Below, piece after piece: positions 34,670-43,784 of a DNA stretch of 64,000 bases. This DNA is from Mesorhizobium sp. C432A. GTDB taxonomy: Bacteria; Pseudomonadota; Alphaproteobacteria; Rhizobiales; Rhizobiaceae. The notes beneath the pieces are model-generated. The model was not told the origin of the DNA and ran no database searches. It saw only the letters and a program-made list of their open reading frames with translations. The translations under genes were made by a program, and so were the position numbers. Every line of letters starts with the position of its first letter. Position 1 is the stretch's first letter. The stretch is taken from NCBI RefSeq assembly GCF_030323145.1, contig NZ_CP100470.1:4939001-5003000 (forward strand), read 5' to 3'.

Positions 34670-35263
34670 ATGAGAGCCGTTTCGATAGGCGTGGTGCTGG
34701 CTGGGTTGCTACCGGCGGCTGCGGTGCATGCCGCCGATTGTGTCGACGCAAAATCGGCCAAGGCCGGCTTCGTTCTGGAAATGCCCGGCGTCCGCAGCGA
34801 GTTTCGGCCGGTGGCCGGCGGCATGGTGTCCGTCGCCAACACCTACGAATCGCAATCACCGCAGACACAGTTCCTGTTTGCAGGCCTGGTCGAAGTGTTT
34901 CGCGACAGCGGTACCGGACGGGTGGCGACGATCCCGTTTTCCGATCTGCGAAAACTGTTTCCGCTGAAGACGGGAGCCAAGAGCACGATCGAATTCGTCG
35001 AGCTGTCGCCGAACAAGCAGCCGAAGAGCACCAAGACACTGAGCCTGGTCGTCAAGGGCAAGGAGACGTTCAGCGTCGGCGGCTGCAAATACAACGTGCT
35101 GGCGGTCACGGAGACCTTCAAGAACGGCGCCGGCGAAACGCTGGACACATTTACCGCGCTTTATGCTCCCGATCTGCAAGCGTCTCTCGCCCGGCGCTAC
35201 GACGAAGGGACCAGCGCGGAATCGGTGAACGGTTACGAGACGATCAAGCCGCTTTCCAACTAG
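34670..35263 (+). CDS. exported protein of unknown function
   Basis: A 197-residue protein with a clear signal peptide (IGVVLAGLLPAAAVHAADC, cut after AHAA). The mature part is rich in beta strands and has two cysteines (AADCVDAKS and VGGCKYNVL) that could form a disulphide. Family not recognised. AGGGGGAGG precedes the ATG. The gene diverges from the metallophosphoesterase. Confidence 0.78.
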   Translation: MRAVSIGVVLAGLLPAAAVHAADCVDAKSAKAGFVLEMPGVRSEFRPVAGGMVSVANTYESQSPQTQFLFAGLVEVFRDSGTGRVATIPFSDLRKLFPLKTGAKSTIEFVELSPNKQPKSTKTLSLVVKGKETFSVGGCKYNVLAVTETFKNGAGETLDTFTALYAPDLQASLARRYDEGTSAESVNGYETIKPLSN

Positions 35264-35281
35264 AACAGCGCAGTTCCGGCC

Positions 35282-35968
35282 TCAAGGTTTTCCCGGCCGC
35301 AGCAGGATCCTGCGACGCCGCTTCGCTCTGCTCGGGAATGGCGGCGTTGAGCTGCCTTGAAGTTCGGCCAGGCAATCGCGCAGCACGCTGGCATCCTGTG
35401 CCGCCTTGGCCATCGACATGGCGCCGGAATAGGCGGCGATGGCGAGTGCCGCAAAGCGCTCGGGGTCGGTGCCCTGCTCCCTCCCCGACTGCTGGTCGGC
35501 TCGCACCTTGTCGGCAACCGCCTGACGCCATCCGGCAAAGATATCGTCCAGAGCGGCGCGGAAATCCGGGTCAGCGAGCGACAGTTCATGCGCCAGATTG
35601 TTGAGCGGACAGCCGCGCACGAAGCCTTGCTGCTCAAGCTCGGTCGCCACCGCCTCGAACACCGCGCGCACGCCTTCGCGCGCCGAGCCTGCCGCCCGTA
35701 CAGGGTTGATCCAGGTTTCATCGAGGGCCGCTGCCACGCGCTCCTCGATCACCGCCAGAGCGAGCGCCTTCTTGGTCGGGAAATGATGATGCAGCGCGCC
35801 GCCGCTGACGCCTGCGGTCGTCATCAACTCGCCAAGAGCTGATGCATGATAGCCACGCGCCTGGAACGACGCTTCGGCGATATCGAGCACCTTGTTGCGC
35901 AGCCCTTCGGGATCGTTGGTGCGTTTTCGCGGCGGCCCTTTCGGAGCCCGAGCAATCTCTGCTGACAT
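35282..35968 (-). CDS. TetR-family regulator
   Basis: A 228-residue repressor with a basic N-terminal arm (KGPPRKRTND), the helix-turn-helix ALGELMTTAGVSGGALHHHFPTKKALA and a C-terminal region with GFVRGCPLNNLAHELSLADP, the AefR/YxaF-like pattern. The start at 35968 is chosen because a longer reading would cross the divergent promoter and the NIPSNAP gene. It probably controls that gene through the CTGTTTT sites. Confidence 0.88.
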   Translation of the reverse strand: MSAEIARAPKGPPRKRTNDPEGLRNKVLDIAEASFQARGYHASALGELMTTAGVSGGALHHHFPTKKALALAVIEERVAAALDETWINPVRAAGSAREGVRAVFEAVATELEQQGFVRGCPLNNLAHELSLADPDFRAALDDIFAGWRQAVADKVRADQQSGREQGTDPERFAALAIAAYSGAMSMAKAAQDASVLRDCLAELQGSSTPPFPSRAKRRRRILLRPGKP

Positions 35969-35990
35969 TTGCCAACGATAGCAGATTGAC

Positions 35991-36039
35991 AAAACAGGAC
36001 AACCGGTCTGTTTTATAAACCGGATGATCATCCTGTTTT
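35991..36039. promoter_or_regulatory. probable TetR operator before the NIPSNAP gene
   Basis: AAAACAG (35991-35997)-N10-CTGTTTT (36008-36014) is a perfect dyad. A third copy, CCTGTTTT, lies at 36032-36039, 15 bp before the ATG of the plus-strand gene. A TTGACA at 35986-35991 overlaps the first arm. Confidence 0.6.
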
Positions 36040-36053
36040 TTGGAGACGACACA

Positions 36054-36815
36054 ATGACCGTACCCCTGAATGCGCCTGCGACGGCAAGCCTGCTCGCTTC
36101 GCCTGTCGTCGAGTTGCGGCAGTACACGCTGAAGCCGGGCCGGCGCGAGACGCTGATCGACATCTTCGACAGTCGGTTCATCGAAGGCCAGGAACACGCC
36201 GGCATGACCATCATCGGACAGTTCCGCGACCTCGACCGCCCCGACATATTCGTCTGGCTGCGCGGCTTCGATGGCATGGAAGCGCGGAAGCAGGCGCTCA
36301 CCGCCTTCTATGACGGGCCGGTGTGGACGGCGCACCGCGACGCCGCCAATGCGACGATGATCGATTCCGACGATGTGCTGCTCTTGAAGGCGGCATGGCC
36401 AGGCGCCGGCTTCGATCTGTCAGGCGCGCAGCGAGGCGCCATGGCGGCGGATGGAAAGCCAAGCGCAGACAATGGCTTGACCGGTGTTGTTGTCATCCAG
36501 ATTCATCATCTGCGGTCTGGCGCCGAAGCCGATTTCGCCGGCAATTTCGAAACGGATGCCGTTCCGGTCCTTATCGGCGCCGGCGGACGGTTGCTTGGCG
36601 CCTTCATCACCGAGCACGCCGAAAACAGCTTTCCCCGCCTGCCGGTGCGCTTGAGCGAAAACGTCTTTATCGCGGTGACGGGTTTCAACAGTCCCGAGGC
36701 GCATGCCAGTTACGAAGCCGCAGTTGCCGCTTCGCCCCAATGGCAAGCGGCCGATGTGACCTGGCGGACCGAAACCTTGCGCCTGACGCCGACGTCGCAG
36801 TCGCTGCTGCGGTAA
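36054..36815 (+). CDS. NIPSNAP-family protein
   Basis: A 253-residue protein made of two ferredoxin-like NIPSNAP/dimeric alpha-beta-barrel repeats: VVELRQYTLKPGRRETLIDIFD with GMTIIGQFRDLDRPDIFVWLRGF in the first half and VVVIQIHHLRSGAEADFAGNF in the second. Function unknown; related proteins bind small ligands. GGAG lies 10 nt before the ATG at 36054. Likely the target of the adjacent TetR. Confidence 0.88.
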   Translation: MTVPLNAPATASLLASPVVELRQYTLKPGRRETLIDIFDSRFIEGQEHAGMTIIGQFRDLDRPDIFVWLRGFDGMEARKQALTAFYDGPVWTAHRDAANATMIDSDDVLLLKAAWPGAGFDLSGAQRGAMAADGKPSADNGLTGVVVIQIHHLRSGAEADFAGNFETDAVPVLIGAGGRLLGAFITEHAENSFPRLPVRLSENVFIAVTGFNSPEAHASYEAAVAASPQWQAADVTWRTETLRLTPTSQSLLR

Positions 36816-36942
36816 CCGGATCGGCACGCGGCCAACCGAAGTTCATACTGAGCGATAGGCCGGCGGCTTGACCGCCCTCGCCGATCGGCATTGCCTTCGT
36901 GACGCGGGCAACAGCGAGAGCATTCGATGCGACTGGCCTTCA

Positions 36943-37704
36943 ATGAGACTTTCTGGCAAACGAGCACTGGTGACCGGCGGCTCGGACGGCATCGGCCTGG
37001 CGATATCGGAAGCTTTCTTGCGCGAGGGCGCCGACGTGCTGATCGTCGGTCGCGACACCAGCAAGCTCGAGACCGCCCGCGAGACCCTTGCGGCGGAGGG
37101 CAACGTCGGCACCCAGTCGGCCGATCTCTCGACCTCTTCCGGCATCGATGCCGTGGTCGATCGCGCGAAAGCAACCGGCCCACTCGACATCCTCGTCAAC
37201 AATGCCGGCGTCGCCTATCTGGTGCCGTTCGAGACCGTCACCGAGCACCAATTCCAGCAATCCTTCGCGCTCAATGTGACGGCGGCGTTCTTCCTTACCC
37301 AGCGGCTGCTGCCGCATCTCGGCGCCAACGCCTCCGTCATCAACATCTCGTCCTACTTCGCCGACAAGATGATCCCGAAGCGGCCGTCGAGCCTGTATTC
37401 CTTGTCCAAGGGCGCGCTGAATTCGCTGACCAAGTCGCTGGCCTTCGAGCTTGGTCCGCGCGGCATCAGGGTCAATGCGATTGCGCCCGGCACGGTCGAC
37501 ACCGCCATGCGGCGCAAGTCGATCGACAACCTGCCGGCGGCAGCGCAAGCCGAGCTGAAAACCTATGTCGAGCGCAGCTACCCGCTCGGCCGCATCGGCC
37601 AGACCAGCGATCTTGCCGGCATCGCCGTCTATCTCGCCAGCGATGAGGCGGCGTGGACCAGCGGCGGCATTTTCGCGATCGATGGCGGGTATACGGCGGG
37701 GTGA
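36943..37704 (+). CDS. short-chain dehydrogenase/reductase
   Basis: A 253-residue classical SDR. It shows the nucleotide motif VTGGSDGIGLAI, the NNAG motif (ILVNNAGVAYL), catalytic Ser in INISSYFAD, the YSLSKGALN active site (Tyr-x-x-x-Lys) and RVNAIAPGTVDT. The end FAIDGGYTAG is typical. Substrate unknown. The chosen ATG lacks a strong ribosome site; a reading from 36868 would add 25 residues unlike SDRs. Confidence 0.92.
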   Translation: MRLSGKRALVTGGSDGIGLAISEAFLREGADVLIVGRDTSKLETARETLAAEGNVGTQSADLSTSSGIDAVVDRAKATGPLDILVNNAGVAYLVPFETVTEHQFQQSFALNVTAAFFLTQRLLPHLGANASVINISSYFADKMIPKRPSSLYSLSKGALNSLTKSLAFELGPRGIRVNAIAPGTVDTAMRRKSIDNLPAAAQAELKTYVERSYPLGRIGQTSDLAGIAVYLASDEAAWTSGGIFAIDGGYTAG

Positions 37705-37807
37705 CCGTTTGGACGGCCCTCGGCCTCGAACAAGCGGAGCACTTGACCAAACTTCCGATACCGCGTCTGTCTGCAGATTGAGCAATGCTTCAGACATTCG
37801 TGGTGCC

Positions 37808-38794
37808 ATGCCGTCTATCGATCCACTGATCCTCTTCTACACAACGTTCTTCAGCAAACCCGTCGATATCGCGTCGATACAGTGCGAAATGCCCGGGCGG
37901 TGGACACTGGACAAACGACGGATTTCCGAGGCCGCGGCAGTCGTCTTCCATATTCCGAACTTTCGCGAAGTTGGCGATGCCTACAAATACCCTGGTCAAT
38001 ATTGGGTCGCCTGGTCGATGGAATGCGGCCAAAACTACAAGCGACTTGCCGACCCCAAAATCATGCGGCACTTCGATATCATCATGACGCATGAATCCCG
38101 GTCCGATGTCTGGGTACCCTACCTTCCGCGTGCGGTGTGGTGGAAAGATGCGCTGGCCAGACCAATCGTGCCGAAAACGGAAGAAGCGCCGGTCGCACTC
38201 TTCCAGTCGGCCGGCCTGAATTATAGCGGCCGTGTCGATCTGGCGAACGAACTGGCGCGCCACATGAAGATCGATTCTTATGGCCGATATCGCAACAACC
38301 GATCGGTCTCTGGCCCCGATCTGGGCTCGAAGACCAAGATCGAAACCATTGCGCGGCACAAATTCTGCCTGGCCATGGAGAACTCGATCGAGGCCGACTA
38401 TGTCACCGAGAAAATCTATGACGCGTTCATGGCCGGCACGGTGCCGATCTACCTTGGCGCTCCCAATGTGGACGAGTTCGTTCCGGAGCACTCCTTTATT
38501 GACGCCAGGGCCTTCGCCAGCGCCAGCGATCTTGCAGCCTATCTCCAGCGCCTGATAGCAACGCCGCAAGACTACGAGGCTTATTTCGACTGGCGCTCAA
38601 AGCCATTGCCCGACAATCTCGTCAAACGGGTGCAATCATTGGAAACACCCGCGTTCTGCAGACTGATGAGCGTCGTGCGCCAGCGTCTGGAGGCGCGGAC
38701 AAGCAAGCCTTCCGGACGGCGAACACTTCCGTTCGGCTATAGATCCTATCTCAGGACAAAGCTGCGCCGCTGGAGGAAAAAGGTTCCGAGCTGA
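37808..38794 (+). CDS. GT10-family alpha-1,3-fucosyltransferase-like glycosyltransferase
   Basis: A 328-residue enzyme. The C-terminal donor-binding half has the GT10 motif FCLAMENS with DYVTEKIYDAFMAGTVPIYLG (residues about 185-215), which binds GDP-fucose. The N-terminal half is short, with WVAWSMECGQNYKRL and HFDIIMTHESRSDVWVPYLPR. No signal or membrane helix is seen, so it acts in the cytoplasm, probably on lipopolysaccharide O-antigen or exopolysaccharide precursors. No other polysaccharide gene is nearby. It is distinct from NodZ, which is GT23. Confidence 0.9.
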   Translation: MPSIDPLILFYTTFFSKPVDIASIQCEMPGRWTLDKRRISEAAAVVFHIPNFREVGDAYKYPGQYWVAWSMECGQNYKRLADPKIMRHFDIIMTHESRSDVWVPYLPRAVWWKDALARPIVPKTEEAPVALFQSAGLNYSGRVDLANELARHMKIDSYGRYRNNRSVSGPDLGSKTKIETIARHKFCLAMENSIEADYVTEKIYDAFMAGTVPIYLGAPNVDEFVPEHSFIDARAFASASDLAAYLQRLIATPQDYEAYFDWRSKPLPDNLVKRVQSLETPAFCRLMSVVRQRLEARTSKPSGRRTLPFGYRSYLRTKLRRWRKKVPS

Positions 38795-39198
38795 CGGTCC
38801 GCGATCAGGCGCGCTTTCAGCAAAATACGGAGGACAAAGAGCGTCCCTTGCGACGTCGAGACGGCTTCGACCTTGCCGCCATGCATCTTGGCAATCCCCG
38901 AGGCTATGTGGAGGCGCTCCCAGGGTGGACTTGAAATTCTCGGCTTCGCGATCCGAAGCTCGATCCGGATGCGATGCCGGATTTTGGTCGGGAAACTGAA
39001 CAGAAGGACAAGCGCGTAAGCTACCTCATCGCTGCTGTTGCCTGTGAGACGCCGGTACGGATGGTAGTTTGGATCGTGTGGCAGCGTCGCTCGTAGGTAG
39101 ACGTGAATTGCGCATTGCTGATCCTGGGGGAAGTTTGCGTAGAGCAATCCGCCAGCTCGACATGATCTCATCGAGCAAATCCGCAAGTTTCCGTCCAC
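38795..39198 (-). pseudogene. relic of a histidine-kinase ATPase domain
   Basis: A minus-strand reading contains LHIASGIAKMHGGKVEAVST followed by QGTLFVLRI, which matches the last part of the HATPase_c domain (the G2 box and following strand) of sensor kinases. The glycine-rich lead-in is replaced by PPWER, and no H-box, N-box or earlier domain can be read. I judge it a degraded fragment. It fills most of the 583-bp space between the fucosyltransferase and fumC; the rest (39199-39377) shows only a possible fumC leader. Confidence 0.45.
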
Positions 39199-39377
39199 TT
39201 TATGGGATCAAGCCGGACTGAGGAGCAATTTCCTTCACACGAAAGTGGAGGGTGCAGGAGTCCCGAAGGGCGGCGCTACTGCTTCAACCGATTTACTGCC
39301 TGCCGACCGCAATCTCTGCTTGAAGGCCATTGTGCAACGCGATACGCCGTTGCCGAATTCGATCGTCGGAGAGACAA

Positions 39378-40775
39378 GTGACCGCTGCCACGACCAGAAC
39401 CGAAACCGACACGTTCGGCCCCATCGAGGTTGCCGCCGACCGTTACTGGGGCGCGCAGGCGCAGCGTTCCCTCGGCAATTTCAGGATAGGCTGGGAAAAG
39501 CAACCGGCCTCGATCGTGCGTGCGCTCGGCATCGTCAAGCGAGCGGCGGCGGAAGCCAATATGGAGCTGATGCGGCTCGATCCGGCAGTCGGCAAGGCGA
39601 TCATCGAGGCGGCGCAAGAGGTGATCGACGGCAAGCTGAACGATCATTTCCCGCTGGTCGTCTGGCAGACCGGCTCGGGCACGCAGTCCAACATGAACGC
39701 CAACGAGGTGATCTCCAACCGGGCGATCGAACTTCTGGGCGGCGTCATGGGCTCGAAGAAGCCGGTGCACCCTAACGACCACGTCAATATGAGCCAGTCG
39801 TCGAACGACACCTACCCGACAGCCATGCACATCGCGTGCGCCGAGCGCATCGTGCACGATCTGCTGCCGGCGCTGAAGCATCTCCACGCTGCGCTCGAGG
39901 TCAAGACGAAGGCCTTCGCCCACATCATCAAGATCGGCCGCACCCATACGCAGGACGCGACACCCCTCACGCTGGGTCAGGAATTTTCCGGCTACGCCGC
40001 GCAGGTGGCCTCTTCGATCAAGCGCATCGAGATGACGCTGCCCGGCCTGCAGGAACTGGCGCAGGGCGGCACCGCCGTCGGCACCGGCCTCAACGCGCCG
40101 GTCGGCTTTGCGGAAAAGGTGGCGGCGCGCATCGCCGAAATCACCGGCATTGCCTTCGTCACCGCGCCGAACAAGTTCGAGGCGCTCGCCGCGCACGATT
40201 CCATGGTGTTCTCGCATGGCGCCATCAACGCGGCGGCCGCCGCCCTCTTCAAGATCGCCAACGACATCCGCTTCCTCGGCTCCGGCCCGCGCTCGGGCCT
40301 CGGCGAACTGTCGCTGCCGGAAAACGAGCCGGGTTCCTCGATCATGCCGGGCAAGGTCAACCCGACCCAATGCGAGGCTCTGACGCAGGTCTGCGTGCAA
40401 GTGTTCGGCAACAACGCCTCGCTGACCTTCGCCGGCAGCCAGGGCCATTTCGAGCTCAACGTCTACAATCCGCTGATGGCCTATAATTTCCTGCAGTCGG
40501 TGCAGCTGTTGGTCGACGCTTCGATATCCTTCACCGACAATTGCGTCGTCGGCATCGAGGCGCGCGAAGACAACATCAAGGCCGCGCTCGACCGCTCGCT
40601 GATGCTGGTGACAGCGCTGGCGCCGACGATCGGGTACGACAATGCCGCCAAGATCGCCAAGACCGCGCACAAGAAGGGCACCACCTTGCGCGAGGAAGCA
40701 CTGGCCACCGGGCTGGTCAGCGAGGCAGACTACGACCGGCTGGTGCGGCCGGAGGACATGACGCATCCGGGTTAA
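39378..40775 (+). CDS. fumC: fumarate hydratase class II
   Basis: TCA-cycle enzyme converting fumarate to malate. The 465-residue protein has the superfamily signature [11 protein letters not shown] at about 319-329, plus [14 protein letters not shown] and [21 protein letters not shown]. It is intact. The GTG at 39378 follows GGAGA and gives the N-terminus [17 protein letters not shown]; the reading to 39330 lacks a ribosome site. Confidence 0.97.
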   Translation: MTAATTRTETDTFGPIEVAADRYWGAQAQRSLGNFRIGWEKQPASIVRALGIVKRAAAEANMELMRLDPAVGKAIIEAAQEVIDGKLNDHFPLVVWQTGSGTQSNMNANEVISNRAIELLGGVMGSKKPVHPNDHVNMSQSSNDTYPTAMHIACAERIVHDLLPALKHLHAALEVKTKAFAHIIKIGRTHTQDATPLTLGQEFSGYAAQVASSIKRIEMTLPGLQELAQGGTAVGTGLNAPVGFAEKVAARIAEITGIAFVTAPNKFEALAAHDSMVFSHGAINAAAAALFKIANDIRFLGSGPRSGLGELSLPENEPGSSIMPGKVNPTQCEALTQVCVQVFGNNASLTFAGSQGHFELNVYNPLMAYNFLQSVQLLVDASISFTDNCVVGIEAREDNIKAALDRSLMLVTALAPTIGYDNAAKIAKTAHKKGTTLREEALATGLVSEADYDRLVRPEDMTHPG

Positions 40776-41024
40776 GCGATTCCAGGGGAAGTGCCTTCCT
40801 CGAAGCGCGCAGCCCTTCCTCTTTGGAATTGCGTCAACTAGAAATCCGAATTGTGTGGCGGGACAATTTGCTCCCGCCGCTGCTGGCCGCGACAAGAATT
40901 TTGCGTCGGTCGAACGATCCCGAAATGTACGTCCTGTGAACAATGTGTCGCCGGACTGGCGGCTTTGGTGAACAGTCGGCTTGGTCTATCTGACCGGGAC
41001 ATCAACCCTTTTCGGAGAGCCACC

Positions 41025-41447
41025 ATGTCCATCAACACTTCCGCTGCCGGCGCCGGCATCGCGTCCAACAGCTCCACCACCATCCTGCTCGGCCGCATCC
41101 TGCTCGCCGCCATCTTCCTGCTTTCCGGCTTCGGCAAGCTCACCGCCATTTCCGGCACCGCCGGCTATTTCGGCGCCATGGGCCTGCCGGTGCCGACCAT
41201 AACGGCCATTGTCGTCGGCCTGATCGAATTGCTCGGCGGCCTTGCCGTGCTCGTTGGCTTTCAGACCCGCATCGCCGCCTGGGTGCTCGCGGTCTTCACC
41301 ATCGCCTCGGCCTTTGTCGCCCATACCGGCTGGGCCGACCAGAACCAGATGATCCATTTCCTGAAGAACGTCGCCATCACCGGCGGTTTCCTGCTGCTGG
41401 CTTCCTCGGGCCCTGGCGCCTACTCGATCGACGCCAAGCGCGGCTGA
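41025..41447 (+). CDS. DoxX-family membrane protein (copy 1)
   Basis: A 140-residue inner-membrane protein with four predicted helices. LLGRILLAAIFLLSGFGKLTAISGTAGYF is the DoxX/SURF4 opening and VGLIELLGGLAVLVGFQTRIAAWVLA the second block. Family members take part in redox or sulphur metabolism in some bacteria; here unknown. GGAGAG precedes the ATG. Ended by a strong terminator before the next DoxX gene. Confidence 0.9.
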   Translation: MSINTSAAGAGIASNSSTTILLGRILLAAIFLLSGFGKLTAISGTAGYFGAMGLPVPTITAIVVGLIELLGGLAVLVGFQTRIAAWVLAVFTIASAFVAHTGWADQNQMIHFLKNVAITGGFLLLASSGPGAYSIDAKRG

Positions 41448-41467
41448 GCTTTCCCTCCCAAGCCTGA

Positions 41468-41501
41468 AAAAAGCGGCGTGGAATTTTCCACGCCGCTTTT
41501 T
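41468..41501 (+). terminator. terminator between the two DoxX genes
   Basis: AAAAAGCGGCGTGGAA (41468-41483) pairs with TTCCACGCCGCTTTTT (41486-41501), a perfect 16-bp dyad with T-runs on both strands. Confidence 0.92.
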
Positions 41502-41584
41502 CGTTGTCTGCCCAAGCGCGCGCCCGTCCCATCCCTGCTAGGATCGGTCTCGAAACAGCCGGCGGACAGACAACGGAGATGACC

Positions 41585-41992
41585 ATGCCCCGCGATGCAT
41601 TGCTTCTGATTTCCCGGCTGCTGCTCGCCGCCCTGCTCGTTCCCTCCGGCTACCACGCGCTCGCCGACATTGCCGGGACGACCGGCTATTTCGCCGGCCT
41701 CGGCATGCCATTGCCGACGCTTGCTGCCTGGAGCACCGGGCTGTTCGAGTCGATTGCCGGTCTCTTGATACTGGTCGGCTTTCAGACGCCGGTCGTTGCG
41801 ATACTTCTTGCCGCTTTCTGCATCGTTGCAGGCTCCATCGGCCACTACGGCCAGGGCGGCGATGACCCGATGCTCACCTTCCTGCACCAGCAGATGCTGA
41901 TGAAGGATATTGCCATCGCCGGTGGATTCCTGGCGCTAGCCATGGCCGGCGCCGGGGCCTGGTCGATCGACGGGCGCCGCGCCGCGGTCTGA
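41585..41992 (+). CDS. DoxX-family membrane protein (copy 2)
   Basis: A 135-residue four-helix relative of the preceding gene (LISRLLLAALLVPSGYHALADIAGTTGYF, TGLFESIAGLLILVGFQTPVV). About one third of aligned positions agree by eye, so the pair is an old tandem duplication. CGGAG places the start at 41585 rather than 41579. A terminator separates it from copy 1, so it needs its own promoter. Confidence 0.9.
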   Translation: MPRDALLLISRLLLAALLVPSGYHALADIAGTTGYFAGLGMPLPTLAAWSTGLFESIAGLLILVGFQTPVVAILLAAFCIVAGSIGHYGQGGDDPMLTFLHQQMLMKDIAIAGGFLALAMAGAGAWSIDGRRAAV

Positions 41993-42029
41993 TATCGTCA
42001 AATATCGTCCCAGGTTGATCCCTCGCCGA

Positions 42030-42190
42030 GGCAGGTCGACCCCCACTCCGTCTCGGCTCCGCCGAGCCACCTCTCCCCCGATCGACGGAGTAGAGGAAGG
42101 GCTCGAGCCTATTGCCGCCAACGCTTTCCAACGAGGCTCCCTTCCTTTCCCTCCGGAGGGGGAAGGTGGCGGTGCGAAGCAGCGACGGAT
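42030..42190. repeat. rhizobial intergenic palindromic repeat region
   Basis: The sequence after the second DoxX gene has short dyads such as CTCGGCTCCGCCGAG (42053-42067) next to CTCTCCCCC, and later CCCTCCGGAGGGGG. The mix of CTCTCCCCC and matching GGGGGAAGG blocks is typical of scattered rhizobial palindromic elements. No gene in 41993-42251. Confidence 0.5.
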
Positions 42191-42251
42191 TGAGGAAGCC
42201 GGTCCTCGAACGCGAGGCCGACGACGACATGGTTTTGCTGTCAGGCCGCGC

Positions 42252-43784
42252 CTACTTCACCGACACGCTCTGCCCACCCTCGACCGCCAGCACCAGCCGG
42301 CGGTTGGTGATCCGCGCCAGTTGCGCCAGCCGTCCGGCCGGGCGTTCGCCGTAAAGATCGGAAAGTGAGGCCGGCAGCACCAGCGCCAACGTGCCATTGC
42401 CGCGGTTTTCCCATTTCAGCCGCGGCATGACGCCGGGCATGGCCGCCGTCAGCAGATAGACGACGCGCAGCACCGCCGCCAGGATGCGGGCGCGCTCGAG
42501 ATAGCGCGGCGTCGCCAGGCCGCGGATTTCCGGCGCCGCATCGTTGAACACGCCTTCGTGGCGGAACAGGCCGACCAGCGCCAGGAAGGCACGGCCGGGG
42601 TGATCGACGCCAATGAAGGAGGCGTGGGCAATGATGTTGAGCGACTGCTTGCCGCGATATTCCGGGTGTGCGCGCCAGCCTATATCGGCCAGCAGACAGG
42701 CAGCGTGGCGATAGCGCGCCTCATCCTCCGTCTCGTCGATGCCGAAGGCGGCAAAGGTCTTGTCCGTCCATTCGACAAGCTCATGCGCATGGGTGACCGA
42801 GCGCGACCGCAGCCGCGCCAGTTCCTCCGAAGCGGAGACCAGCGGATCGGCCTTCTGCTCGGCAGGGTCGAGCAGCGAATAGAGAAACCCTTCGCGCACG
42901 CCCAATGCCGAGACGATGATCTTCGACGGCTGCATCGCCGCCATGATCTCCTGCAGCACGACCGCGCCATAGGGCAGCAGCGAACGGCGGTTCTTCGACA
43001 CGCCTTCGATGCCCTTGACCTTCTCGATCTCGCCTTTCGCCACCTGCTTCAGGAAATTGGCGGCGCTGTCGACACCGATCTCATAGTGGTGCATGACGCC
43101 AAGCGGGTAGTTGGTCATTTCCATGTGCAGCCGGGCAAGGTTTCGCCAGGTGCCGCCAACGGCGTAGAAGGGCCGTCCCTGCCCGCCCTTCAACAATTTG
43201 GCGCGCGCCAGTTCGTCGCGGGTGATCTTTGCCGCCTGGGCGAGCGAATTCCTGGCCATGTCCTGCAGCCGCAGGCCACCCAGCGGCAGCGTGATGCCGT
43301 CGCCGATCGCCTCGCCATTGATGTCGATAAGCTCCAGGCTGCCGCCGCCAAGATCGCCGGCAATGCCATTGGCGGGGTGGAAGCCCGAAATGACGCCAAG
43401 CGCCGAATAATGCGCCTCCTGCCGGCCAGTGAGCACGCGGATCTCGGTCTTGAGCACATCCTGGGCGCGGTGGATGAAATCGGGGCCGTTGATCGCTTCG
43501 CGGGCCGCGGCCGTTGCCAGCACAAACATGTGCTCCGCACCCGCCTGGTCGGAGAGCGCGCGGAAACGGCGGAACTCCTCCATCGAGCGCGTCACCGCCT
43601 CGGGGTCGAGCTTGCCGGTCGAAACGATGCCGCGGCCGAGGCCGGCCAGCATCTTTTCGTTGAACAGCAAGGTCGGCGAGCGCGCCAACCCTTCATAGAC
43701 GACAAGGCGGATCGAGTTCGAGCCGATGTCGATGATGGACAGCGGCCGGCGATCCTGCAGCCGGCCTTGGGACGTTGAAATCAT
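42252..43784 (-). CDS. ppx: exopolyphosphatase (Ppx/GppA family)
   Basis: A 510-residue enzyme that removes phosphate from polyphosphate or converts pppGpp to ppGpp. The actin-like ATPase N-terminal domain has [17 protein letters not shown] and later [16 protein letters not shown], the phosphate loops; the C-terminal part is the HD-like helical region of long Ppx proteins. Its start overlaps the ppk stop by 4 bp, so kinase and phosphatase of polyphosphate are made together. Confidence 0.94.
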   Translation of the reverse strand: MISTSQGRLQDRRPLSIIDIGSNSIRLVVYEGLARSPTLLFNEKMLAGLGRGIVSTGKLDPEAVTRSMEEFRRFRALSDQAGAEHMFVLATAAAREAINGPDFIHRAQDVLKTEIRVLTGRQEAHYSALGVISGFHPANGIAGDLGGGSLELIDINGEAIGDGITLPLGGLRLQDMARNSLAQAAKITRDELARAKLLKGGQGRPFYAVGGTWRNLARLHMEMTNYPLGVMHHYEIGVDSAANFLKQVAKGEIEKVKGIEGVSKNRRSLLPYGAVVLQEIMAAMQPSKIIVSALGVREGFLYSLLDPAEQKADPLVSASEELARLRSRSVTHAHELVEWTDKTFAAFGIDETEDEARYRHAACLLADIGWRAHPEYRGKQSLNIIAHASFIGVDHPGRAFLALVGLFRHEGVFNDAAPEIRGLATPRYLERARILAAVLRVVYLLTAAMPGVMPRLKWENRGNGTLALVLPASLSDLYGERPAGRLAQLARITNRRLVLAVEGGQSVSVK

